DNA from: JAGMCF01 sp964398885
GTDB lineage: Bacteria; Cloacimonadota; Cloacimonadia; JGIOTU-2
DNA: 10,473 nucleotides
Assembly: GCA_964398885.1 (NCBI GenBank)
Contig: CAYNOU010000080.1
Span: 1-10,473 of the forward strand
Direction: 5' to 3'
Within the stretch, counting starts at the first letter, position 1. Each line of letters starts with the position of its first letter. The position numbers were made by a program, and so were the translations under genes. The notes under the pieces are model-generated. The model was not told where the DNA came from. It saw nothing but the letters and a program-made list of their open reading frames with translations, and ran no database searches. This document shows, piece after piece, positions 1 through 5,867 of this stretch.

Positions 1-57
1 GCTATCCGTGGTTAAAATAATAATATCTCGGTGCTTATCGGTGCTATCCGTGGTTAA
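1..57. repeat. 42-bp tandem repeat, left of the gap
   Basis: The string GCTATCCGTGGTTAA occurs at 1 and again at 43, giving a 42-bp period. Each unit is itself built of related short pieces, TCGGTGCTTA, TCGGTGCTA and TCCGTGGTTA, followed by an AT-rich spacer AAATAATAATA. Only about one and a third units are visible before the run of Ns. Repeats of this '...CCGTGGTTAAA' type are familiar from intergenic DNA of many uncultured bacteria. No function can be read from the sequence. Confidence 0.85.
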
Positions 58-157
58 NNNNNNNNNNNNNNNNNNNNNNNNNNNNNNNNNNNNNNNNNNN
101 NNNNNNNNNNNNNNNNNNNNNNNNNNNNNNNNNNNNNNNNNNNNNNNNNNNNNNNNN
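58..157. other. assembly gap (100 Ns)
   Basis: Exactly 100 unresolved bases lie between two partial copies of the same tandem repeat. A round 100 is the usual placeholder for a scaffold gap of unknown length, so the true number of repeat copies is not known and distances across this point should not be trusted. Confidence 0.9.
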
Positions 158-240
158 AATAATAATATCTCGGTGCTTATCGGTGCTATCCGTGGTTGAA
201 ATAATATTATATCAGTGATAATTGATGCTTTCGGCGGTTA
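158..240. repeat. tandem repeat, right of the gap, with a degenerate last copy
   Basis: A full unit runs from 158 to 198 and is nearly identical to the unit left of the gap. The next copy (199-240) is decayed but still alignable over its whole length: GCTATCCGTGG at 184 becomes GCTTTCGGCGG at 227, 43 bp further on. This last copy runs straight into the hemW reading frame and supplies its start codon. Confidence 0.75.
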
Positions 241-1361
241 ATAACATTTCCATTTACCTCCATATCCCTTTTTGCATAAAAAAATGCAACTATTGCAATT
301 TTTATTCAGTTCAATACAAAAAGGATTTAGTTGAAAAATATATCTCATACTTGAAAAAAGAAATTGAACTTACTACTTTACAAAAAAAATTCAAAATAGG
401 AACAATTTATTTTGGCGGCGGAACTCCATCCCTGCTCTCCTTCTCACACTTGTTCAAAATAATAACAGCATTAAAAGACAAATTTATAATTGCAGAAAAT
501 CCTGAGGTAACTTTAGAAGCCAACCCGATAAATGTAACCAAAACCGCTGCTAAAAACTGGAAAATTTGCGGAATCAATCGTATTAGTCTGGGTACCCAGT
601 CCTTCCATAATTCAGAATTAAAAACCTTAGGGAGATTACATTCTGAAAAAAAGATTAATTCCGCAGTTGAAATAATCAGAGAATATTGTACTGAAAATGT
701 CTCTTTAGACTTAATGTATGGAATTCCGTTTCAAACTAAGCAAAGCTGGATAACTTCATTAAAAAAAGCAATAAGTCTTAAACCCAGACACATTTCATCT
801 TACTGTTTATCTATTGAAAATGGCACTTATCTCGCAGATAAACAAAATGAGTATACCTTTCCTGATGAGAATTTGCAAAGTGAAATGTATTACCAATTAA
901 TTGATATTCTTAAAAAAAACAAATTCTATCAATATGAAATTTCTAATTTTGCTCAAACAGGTTTTGAATCAAAGCACAATTTAACATATTGGAATGGTGA
1001 AGAATATCTTGGCTTTGGACCTGCTTCTCATTCCTTCTATAATATGAAAAGATACAGCAATTTTGCAGATTTGAACAAGTATTTTGAACATATAGATAAC
1101 AAAAAACTGCCGATTGAGAACTCAAAAATAATCTCAGAGCGAGAATTTATTTCTGATAAAATTATTTTGGGATTGCGGATGAATAAAGGAATATGCCTAT
1201 CGGAATTCAAAAAAAAATACAATTTTGATATTAAAACAGAATATGAAGATGTCTTAAAAAAATTTTTGTCTTCCGAATATTTGACAATTCAAAATGATAG
1301 ACTGAAATTGACATCAAAAGCAATGTTTGTCTCAAATTCAATCTTGAGTGAATTTGTATAA
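225..1361 (+). CDS. hemW: HemW, radical SAM heme chaperone (HemN-like family)
   Basis: A 378-residue radical SAM protein. The cluster-binding CxxxCxxC is at residues 17-24 within YLHIPFCIKKCNYC. It is followed by the family motifs FGGGTPSLL, LEANP, RISLGTQSFH and DLMYGIPFQT, then HNLTYWNGEEYLGFGPASHS and a C-terminal HemN_C-type region. The length matches HemW (about 380) rather than the longer HemN, and the conserved YxHIPFC begins within a few residues of the start, as in HemW. HemW is known as a membrane-associated heme-binding chaperone that inserts heme into respiratory enzymes; many relatives are mislabelled as coproporphyrinogen oxidase. The start is ATG at 225; a TTG at 222 follows directly on an in-frame TAA at 219, so nothing further upstream is possible. 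No good ribosome binding site is visible. The first codons lie in a decayed copy of the upstream tandem repeat. Confidence 0.92.
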   Translation: MLSAVNNISIYLHIPFCIKKCNYCNFYSVQYKKDLVEKYISYLKKEIELTTLQKKFKIGTIYFGGGTPSLLSFSHLFKIITALKDKFIIAENPEVTLEANPINVTKTAAKNWKICGINRISLGTQSFHNSELKTLGRLHSEKKINSAVEIIREYCTENVSLDLMYGIPFQTKQSWITSLKKAISLKPRHISSYCLSIENGTYLADKQNEYTFPDENLQSEMYYQLIDILKKNKFYQYEISNFAQTGFESKHNLTYWNGEEYLGFGPASHSFYNMKRYSNFADLNKYFEHIDNKKLPIENSKIISEREFISDKIILGLRMNKGICLSEFKKKYNFDIKTEYEDVLKKFLSSEYLTIQNDRLKLTSKAMFVSNSILSEFV

Positions 1362-1640
1362 TATGACTCTCACCGCGGACCCCGATAAACATCGGGGCGG
1401 GGACACCCTGATACGGTCATTCTTCCCTACAGGGCAGGCAGAGCACGCTGAGATAAATCTTGTTGGGTTTTCGGCACGGAATGGTCCGTGACGACTCTGC
1501 AGTGCTTCGGATGGCCTGTCTCGTCTTGGCTCGAGCCAAGACGGGCTACGCCCAGACGAGTGAGCGGTAAAGGAGACGTCAGGGACCACTCCCTGACGAT
1601 GGTGGAATGAAACTTTGCGTTCTCCTCGACTCTGTGGTAA
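1362..1640. repeat. GC-rich palindrome-packed intergenic element
   Basis: This spacer is strikingly GC-rich next to its AT-rich neighbours and is full of dyads: CCCCGAT/ATCGGGG (1380-1397, loop AAAC), CACGGA/TCCGTG (1476-1491), a perfect 22-bp palindrome centred on CTCGAG (1522-1543) enclosed by CTCGTCT (1520-1526) and AGACGAG (1554-1560), GGGC/GCCC (1543-1553), and CGTCAGGGA/TCCCTGACG (1577-1598, loop CCAC). The last part, ACTTTGCGTTCTC...CTCTGTGGTAAAA, resembles the '...GTGGTTAAA' repeat at the start of the window. Open frames across it have biased composition and no family resemblance, so I read it as a composite of mobile or structured intergenic repeats. Confidence 0.7.
1380..1397 (+). 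terminator. possible hairpin terminator after hemW
   Basis: A 7-bp stem CCCCGAT/ATCGGGG with loop AAAC lies 18 bases after the hemW stop. No T-run follows (the next bases are CGGGGAC), so it is not a canonical intrinsic terminator and may only be one of the palindromes of the GC-rich element. Confidence 0.25.
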
Positions 1641-1645
1641 AACAT

Positions 1646-1651
1646 AAGGAA
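1646..1651 (+). promoter_or_regulatory. ribosome binding site of the 428-residue protein
   Basis: AAGGAA lies four bases before ATG at 1656. It fixes the start, and it sits just downstream of the repeat-like ...CTCTGTGGTAAAA segment. Confidence 0.6.
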
Positions 1652-1655
1652 AATA

Positions 1656-2942
1656 ATGAAGAAATTTTTACTTTTTACTTTTTACTTTTGCCTTTTACCT
1701 TTTACCTTTCTATTGGCAGACATTCTCATCCCAATGGATTTATCACAAACTGACCATTTAAGAGCGTATGGCGTTACTTATTATGCTTTAGAACAGGGAA
1801 TAGACTCAAAGTGGTTATTGAACTATCGCGGTGGTTCGTTCCTCATTCCTGATGACTCTGATATAGAGGATATTTGCCGTATTCGCGGAGTGTATTACGA
1901 AAAGGTATCTCCAGCACAAGTCATTCAGATTGAACAGATAATTCAGAAATCCAATATGGATATCATCTATTTAGAAAAAGCACCCAAAGTTGCTGTTTAT
2001 ACCTTACCAGAAAGTATTGCCGGCAAAGTGTCTGGCTTTGCTGGAGAGCCGTGGGATGATGCAGTTACCCTTGCCCTTACTTATGCAGAAATACCTTATA
2101 AAACTGTGTGGGATTTGGAAGTTTTACAAGGTCAGTTGGAAGAATATGACTGGCTTCACCTCCATCATGAAGATTTCACAGGACAGTATGGGAAGTTTTA
2201 TGCAAGTTACCGGAATGCCAATTGGTATAAAGAGATAGTGCGAATTGATGAAGAAATGGCAGCCAAACTCGGATTTCAGAAAGTCTGGCAACTTAAACAC
2301 GCTGTTGCAGAGATGATAAGAGAGTATGTAAAAAACGGTGGTTTCCTATTTGCAATGTGTGCTGCTACAGATACTTATGATATTGCACTTGCTGCAAAAG
2401 ATGTAGATATTTGTGATGTGCCTTTTGATGGTGACCCGATGGATCCACAAGCAGAACAGAAATTAGATTTCAGCCGAACGTTTGCTTTTACTGATTTCAC
2501 ACTTGTAAAGAATCCTTATGAATATGAATTCTCCAGTATAGATGCAAGTAATTATGCACAACTTCGCGGTCCAGAAGGTGATTATTTTACACTTTTCCAA
2601 TTCTCAGCTAAGTATGACCCTGTTCCTACAATGCTTACACAATGCCATGTGAATGTTGTAAATGGCTTTCTTGGACAAACTACTTCATTTCATAAACAAT
2701 ATATTAAGAAGAGCGTTATTACTCTTGGAGAGGTTGAGGGAGCTGATGAGGTAAAATATTTGCACGGTAATTTTGGTAGAGGAACTTTTACTTTTTATGG
2801 CGGGCATGACCCGGAAGATTACCAGCACAGAATCGGCGACCCCCCTACTCATTTAGAACTGTATAAAAATTCTCCCGGCTATAGACTTATTCTTAATAAC
2901 ATCCTATTCCCAGCAGCAAAAAAGAAAAAATTGAAAACCTGA
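1656..2942 (+). CDS. exported GATase-like protein, 'asparagine synthetase B' family by label
   Basis: A 428-residue protein with a signal peptide: KK followed by a hydrophobic stretch to about residue 21, with mature protein from around ADILIP. I recognise conserved stretches (MDLSQTDHLRAYG, WLLNYRGGSF, and C-terminal YGGHDPEDYQ, NSPGYRLILNNILFP) shared with proteins of FCB-group genomes that databases often call asparagine synthetase B. That label is doubtful: the protein is exported and I see no ATP-pyrophosphatase motif of asparagine synthetases. The centre (about 110-245) looks like a class I glutamine-amidotransferase or ThuA-like fold, with YDWLHLHHEDF and a candidate nucleophile-elbow cysteine, C235, in GGFLFAMCAAT; this is inference. 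The C-terminus ends in a lysine-rich tail. The signal-peptide codons are a heptanucleotide repeat. The gene meets the next one tail to tail with no spacer. Confidence 0.8.
   Translation: MKKFLLFTFYFCLLPFTFLLADILIPMDLSQTDHLRAYGVTYYALEQGIDSKWLLNYRGGSFLIPDDSDIEDICRIRGVYYEKVSPAQVIQIEQIIQKSNMDIIYLEKAPKVAVYTLPESIAGKVSGFAGEPWDDAVTLALTYAEIPYKTVWDLEVLQGQLEEYDWLHLHHEDFTGQYGKFYASYRNANWYKEIVRIDEEMAAKLGFQKVWQLKHAVAEMIREYVKNGGFLFAMCAATDTYDIALAAKDVDICDVPFDGDPMDPQAEQKLDFSRTFAFTDFTLVKNPYEYEFSSIDASNYAQLRGPEGDYFTLFQFSAKYDPVPTMLTQCHVNVVNGFLGQTTSFHKQYIKKSVITLGEVEGADEVKYLHGNFGRGTFTFYGGHDPEDYQHRIGDPPTHLELYKNSPGYRLILNNILFPAAKKKKLKT
1665..1706 (+). repeat. heptanucleotide tandem repeat inside the signal peptide
   Basis: Six consecutive 7-mers: TTTTTAC three times (1665-1685), TTTTGCC (1686-1692), then TTTTACC twice (1693-1706). 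They begin three codons after the start and encode the hydrophobic core FLLFTFYFCLLPFT. Because 7 is not a multiple of 3, gain or loss of a single copy would shift the frame at the very beginning of the protein. Confidence 0.85.
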
Positions 2943-3602
2943 TTACTCCTTTGGATGAAAGAAAAATCTTGCATAAATATATGCAATCACTTCGCTTAAA
3001 ACCGTTCGTACCCCATCACTGGATTTCCACCAATGTTCCGGGTCGTAACTAAAATCATCAGCAGAAATAATTCCAACTTGGATTGAATCCCCAAGCGCTT
3101 TTTTGAATAATATCCAGCTTCTTCTTGAATGAGCACCAAGAGAAAATAGATTGATTGTTTTTATATTTTGGTCTGAATTTGCAATCCATTCTTTCAATGC
3201 TTTTGCTGAGTTATATGTTCTATCTTTAATTACATAAGGAGCTGGAATTGCAATTATTTTTTCTTCATCAAAGCCAAAATTTTTAATTATTGCAGCTCCA
3301 ATTTCTGCTTCGGTTTTGTAGTGTGATAAATGGTAGCCTTTTAATAATGGACCACCGGTTGTAATTAACAAACTATAATTATTACTTTTGAACTCCTTAA
3401 TAGCTTGTTTAAGTGCATAGTCGGGTATCCAGCCTTCTACAACAAGTATGTTGCTATCAATTGGTTTATCAATTGCCAGAAATGGATGAATACTTGAAAC
3501 AAATCCAAAAATTAATCCAGCAATGCTTATTATGAGTAAAGCCCAATCACGCTTAGTTAGGCGGAAACGACTTTTCTTTTCAATTGATTGCAAAGAATTC
3601 AT
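2943..3602 (-). CDS. DUF218 (ElyC/SanA/YdcF-like) membrane-anchored protein
   Basis: A 219-residue protein with a positively charged N-terminus, one membrane segment at about residues 20-43 and a DUF218 domain after it. Motifs seen are NILVVEGWIPDYAL (51-64), LLITTGGPL (78-86), DRTYNSAKAL (127-136) and LFSLGAHSRRSWILF (152-166), in the usual order. Known members, E. coli SanA, ElyC and YdcF, are linked to envelope integrity and peptidoglycan precursor metabolism, and the catalytic domain is expected outside the cytoplasmic membrane. The specific substrate cannot be inferred. No clear ribosome binding site precedes the ATG at 3602. Its stop codon directly abuts the stop of the convergent upstream gene, so transcripts probably overlap. 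Confidence 0.82.
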   Translation of the reverse strand: MNSLQSIEKKSRFRLTKRDWALLIISIAGLIFGFVSSIHPFLAIDKPIDSNILVVEGWIPDYALKQAIKEFKSNNYSLLITTGGPLLKGYHLSHYKTEAEIGAAIIKNFGFDEEKIIAIPAPYVIKDRTYNSAKALKEWIANSDQNIKTINLFSLGAHSRRSWILFKKALGDSIQVGIISADDFSYDPEHWWKSSDGVRTVLSEVIAYIYARFFFHPKE

Positions 3603-3639
3603 TTGACTGGTATTAAATTATTAATAATATACACACCCC

Positions 3640-3658
3640 GTCCCGATTTTATCGGGAC
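3640..3658. repeat. inverted repeat GTCCCGAT/ATCGGGAC
   Basis: An 8-bp perfect stem with loop TTT, just upstream of the DUF218 gene. It belongs to the same family of 'CCCGAT...ATCGGG' palindromes seen at 1380, 3858 and 3973. Confidence 0.7.
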
Positions 3659-3659
3659 A

Positions 3660-3727
3660 CCCCTCTCCCGCCAGAGGACGGACAGGCCCTCCTAAAAGAT
3701 GGAGGGTAAACAAGAGGGGATTTTTTT
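3660..3727 (+). terminator. terminator-like hairpin with T-run, no gene upstream
   Basis: CCCCTCT (3660-3666) can pair with AGAGGGG (3713-3719), and seven Ts follow at 3721-3727. An inner stem CCCTCC/GGAGGG (3687-3706) nests inside. This looks like an intrinsic terminator for plus-strand transcription, yet no plus-strand gene lies between it and the convergent DUF218 gene. It may stop read-through from 1656-2942 or may be repeat debris. Confidence 0.35.
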
Positions 3728-3761
3728 GTTCTCCTCTATTCAGCCATTCCAAAGGTCTACA

Positions 3762-3910
3762 ACCATACGGAAGGTTTCTGGGTTTCATAAAAGTGAAGAC
3801 TCGAGTTCAGAAGAGCGAAGCGAGACTGGACTTGAGTCGTATCAGCATTCTGAATTCCATCCCGACCTGTCTGCCGACAGGCAGGTAAATCGGGATGAAG
3901 TCCAGTCTGT
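3762..3910. repeat. palindromic mosaic element, copy 1
   Basis: It shares ACCAT..CGGAAGGTTT.TGGGTTTCATA.AAGTGAAGACTCGAGTTCAG and the CTGGACTTGAGTCG...ATCAGCATTCTGAA segment with 5853-5967. A 13-bp arm pair, GACTCGAGTTCAG (3798-3810) and CTGGACTTGAGTC (3826-3838), pairs with two G-T wobbles. The tip is AAGAGCGAAGCGAGA. Compared with copy 2 it carries an extra nested palindrome at 3855-3900. The same CTGGACTT strand can instead pair with AAGTCCAGTC (3898-3907). It lies 3' of a methylase fragment on the minus strand. Confidence 0.75.
3855..3900. repeat. nested palindrome inserted in copy 1
   Basis: CATCCCGA (3858-3865) pairs with TCGGGATG (3890-3897), and inside it CCTGTC (3866-3871) pairs with GACAGG (3876-3881). 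Copy 2 reads ATTCTGAACCAGTCTG without this module, while copy 1 has TGAA on both sides of it (3851-3854 and 3896-3899), as if a target had been duplicated. Confidence 0.6.
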
Positions 3911-3965
3911 TGGAAACTTGAGCTTTTCTGATACAAGCTATGCTTGGTAGCCCACTTCGCAGTTC

Positions 3966-4195
3966 TTAACTCATCCCGAAATTTTCGGGATAAGTCAAGT
4001 CATAGTTTGATAATTCATCAATTGTTCTGTTCTCATAACCATTTTTGGTTAATCCCAAAGAAGACAGAACTTCGTCAATTTGTGGGTCTACAATCTTCAC
4101 TTCATCATAAGTTAGCTCGTATAATTTATAAACCATTATATCTATCTGGTTTTCTAAATTTTTAGTGTCTTTGCCTGCTTTTTTGAGGGTTGAGA
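3966..4195 (-). pseudogene. C-terminal fragment of a restriction-modification methylase, remnant 1
   Basis: Reading on the minus strand, an open stretch of about 75 codons ends with TAA at 3966-3968 and includes KNLENQIDIMVYKLYELTYD followed by EVKIVDPQIDEVLSSLG. The 'LExxIDxMVYxLYgLTxxEvxIVe' pattern is typical of the C-terminal end of Eco57I/TaqI-like and related adenine methylases. Nothing of the catalytic body (NPPY motif) is present here; upstream the frame runs into the toxin gene. I therefore call it a remnant. Its DNA around 4083-4140 is clearly related to 6768-6823, and in part to 9308-9322. The final residues DLTYPENFGMS overlap an ATCCCGAA palindrome and may be repeat-derived. It has no start or ribosome binding site of its own. 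Confidence 0.6.
3973..3991. repeat. near-perfect palindrome ATCCCGAAA/TTTCGGGAT
   Basis: Nine-base arms around a single central base. It is another member of the CCCGA/TCGGG palindrome family, positioned at the very end of the methylase remnant. Confidence 0.6.
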
Positions 4196-5068
4196 TTAAG
4201 TATTCTCTGCAATATCTGAAAATAACGGTTCAATAAAGTTTTCTATGAAATCAATGATTTCTCTAAAAGATAGATCTATATTTATTTTGGAACGATTCAG
4301 AAAAGCCATCCACTGCTGCTGTTTTTCTTTATCTGCCTTAAATTTCTCATCATATAGAATTTTACGAGCCTTTAAATCTGTGCCTCTGTTTTTAAATGTC
4401 GTTTCAATTGCTTCTTTTAGCAAATTTGGTTTGAACTTGTAATTACTTGCTAAATAGTAAATATCATAAAAATCTTTCATCCGACTGGTGAAAAAATTTA
4501 GTTTTGTAATTGATTCCAGTTTTTCTGCAACAGCAGATTCAGGTGAATATACTAGCAATTGTGGAGCCGAAAAATTCGGAAGTAATGTTGGAAAATCTAT
4601 GGTCAACGGATGAGGTACAATTATATCTCCAAAACCAATATCAAAACGAAATCTCTTTCTAACCTGCCCCATAATGGCTTCACAATATATACGAACTCCT
4701 TGATAATCCGCATTCTCTTTAATAACTTCCGAAGTTAGACTGTCTATATCAAAAGATACTCCATCCTTAACTTTGATTTCTGCTATTTTCCGTATCACTT
4801 TAAGCAAACTTTCTTCATCATTTGTAATTGACAAACCAAGAAAATCTATATCCTTTGTAGGACGATTCTGTGGCATATTATAAACCAGAAATAATAAAGC
4901 ACCTTTGAGAATAAAGTTATTTCTATAAGAAGATACAGATAATCGGTATAAAAACCGTTCCTGAAAATACTGCAGTAAAACCGCATTGAAATCCCTCTTT
5001 GAGGCTTTCGCTAAATTCAGTAATCTTGCCCGTACTGAATTAGCAATATTTTTTCTTTCTTTATTCAT
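4196..5068 (-). CDS. abiEii: AbiEii-type nucleotidyltransferase toxin
   Basis: A 290-residue AbiEii/MenT-type protein. Visible motifs are NFILKGALLFL (51-61), RPTKDIDFLG (69-78) with the metal-binding pair D73/D75, RFDIGFGD (141-148), AEKLESI (181-187) and MKDFYDIYYL (197-206), in the order typical of this family. Characterised members are nucleotidyltransferases that block growth, some by modifying tRNA acceptor ends, and act in abortive infection or as type IV toxins. I start it at ATG 5068, where ATGA overlaps the antitoxin stop by four bases; the open frame extends upstream to another ATG at 5119, but that lies inside the antitoxin gene and adds residues unlike the family. No separate ribosome binding site is seen, so translation is probably coupled. 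All active-site residues appear intact. Confidence 0.9.
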   Translation of the reverse strand: MNKERKNIANSVRARLLNLAKASKRDFNAVLLQYFQERFLYRLSVSSYRNNFILKGALLFLVYNMPQNRPTKDIDFLGLSITNDEESLLKVIRKIAEIKVKDGVSFDIDSLTSEVIKENADYQGVRIYCEAIMGQVRKRFRFDIGFGDIIVPHPLTIDFPTLLPNFSAPQLLVYSPESAVAEKLESITKLNFFTSRMKDFYDIYYLASNYKFKPNLLKEAIETTFKNRGTDLKARKILYDEKFKADKEKQQQWMAFLNRSKINIDLSFREIIDFIENFIEPLFSDIAENT

Positions 5069-5667
5069 TTTACAAGCATTGCCGTCAAATATGGGAAAAG
5101 AATCGTTTTCACCTGACATATTTCCGCATATTCCCGTAGTTTATTTATGTTAGCATCTTTTCGTTTCAGATAGTTTTTCAGCCCTTCCAGTGCCAAATCT
5201 TCTCCCAATTTCTTACGATAGCGAAACATATCGCAAATTGTTTTTTCGGGATTGTAGATTTTTACAAATTCATAACTGTCTTTTCTCGTTTCAATGCCAA
5301 AGTTATAAAAACGCTCTCTAAAATAAAAGATTTTTACAGGTGGGTATTCAATAGTTTGAGGTTTTTCAGAATTGGGAATAGCCACATATACTTCAGAGGG
5401 ATTTATCATTGATAGACCATGATATTCCAGTGCTGATATCAGGCAAATTATTCCCTTATGAATAGACCTGCAAACATCTATAAAGCTAAGAGGAATTCCA
5501 TCTGTTTGTGGAATATCCGTGAGCCGATAAAGACCCGGTTTAATTTTCTCAATAAAGCTATTATCAAGAAGAGTACGAATACTTCGTGTATGAAATCCAG
5601 CTTGCTTAAGATCCTTCATACGAGCATAACCACTATGGGTTTTAAAAAACTGTATAATTTCTTTCAT
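5065..5667 (-). CDS. abiEi: AbiEi-type antitoxin and autorepressor
   Basis: A 200-residue protein with an N-terminal winged-helix region (GYARMKDLKQAGFHTRSIRTLL, about 13-34, then FIEKIKPGLYRL) and a C-terminal AbiEi domain. Family hallmarks include CLISALEYHGL (75-85) and YNPEKTICDMFRYRKKLGED (138-157). AbiEi proteins neutralise AbiEii and repress their own promoter through the winged helix by binding inverted repeats. A perfect inverted repeat lies immediately upstream, as expected. The ribosome binding site AGAGGG (5676-5681) is eight bases from the ATG and overlaps the edge of the operator. The gene overlaps the toxin gene by four bases. Confidence 0.9.
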   Translation of the reverse strand: MKEIIQFFKTHSGYARMKDLKQAGFHTRSIRTLLDNSFIEKIKPGLYRLTDIPQTDGIPLSFIDVCRSIHKGIICLISALEYHGLSMINPSEVYVAIPNSEKPQTIEYPPVKIFYFRERFYNFGIETRKDSYEFVKIYNPEKTICDMFRYRKKLGEDLALEGLKNYLKRKDANINKLREYAEICQVKTILFPYLTAMLVK

Positions 5668-5679
5668 GGGTCTAACCCT

Positions 5680-5702
5680 CTGTCAATAATGCATATTGAC
5701 AG
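5680..5702 (-). promoter_or_regulatory. AbiEi operator, 9-bp inverted repeat
   Basis: CTGTCAATA (5680-5688) and TATTGACAG (5694-5702) are perfect inverted arms separated by five bases, 23 bp in all, 12 bases before the antitoxin start. A further TTGACA half-site on the minus strand lies at 5724-5729 and could serve as a -35 box or second site. The 23-bp span agrees with what I recall of the repeats bound by studied AbiEi proteins. I see no convincing -10 box at standard spacing. Confidence 0.7.
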
Positions 5703-5798
5703 AAAAACAGAACCAAGAATATTTGTCAACTTTTTTACTTTCATACAATTTATACTAAAAATTCATCTTGTATATCTATCTAGTTTGCCAAATTTTTA

Positions 5799-5867
5799 AC
5801 CTTGCGAATGGTCAAGTTTACGAGGCCTTCGCAATGGTTCTTATTTGAATCCAACCATTCCGAAGGT
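5799..5867. repeat. cluster of short ACCTT..GAATGGT / ACCATTCCGAAGGT motifs
   Basis: ACCTTGCGAATGGT (5799-5812) and CCTTCGCAATGGT (5826-5838) are close to the reverse complement of ACCATTCCGAAGGT (5854-5867). Relatives occur at 3744-3756 (CCATTCCAAAGGT) and 3763-3775 (CCATACGGAAGGT). They border both copies of the palindromic mosaic element. Confidence 0.55.

Noticed and set aside
1..240. CRISPR array
   Set aside because: The repeat unit is contiguous with an unchanging AT-rich part instead of unique spacers, so this is an ordinary tandem repeat.
1338..1645. Two minus-strand open frames across the GC-rich spacer (up to 83 codons)
   Set aside because: They read through palindromes, are rich in Arg, Ser and Pro unlike all neighbouring genes, overlap each other in different frames and have no ribosome binding site. 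The openness follows from the base composition.
3699..4165. Plus-strand open frames of 83 and 73 codons in the 3603-4195 spacer
   Set aside because: They are composed of the mosaic element and the antisense of methylase remnant 1, with no family resemblance.
5066..5119. Longer toxin start at ATG 5119 (307 residues)
   Set aside because: It would lie 50 bases inside the antitoxin gene and add residues unlike AbiEii proteins. The ATGA overlap at 5065-5068 is the typical coupled start.
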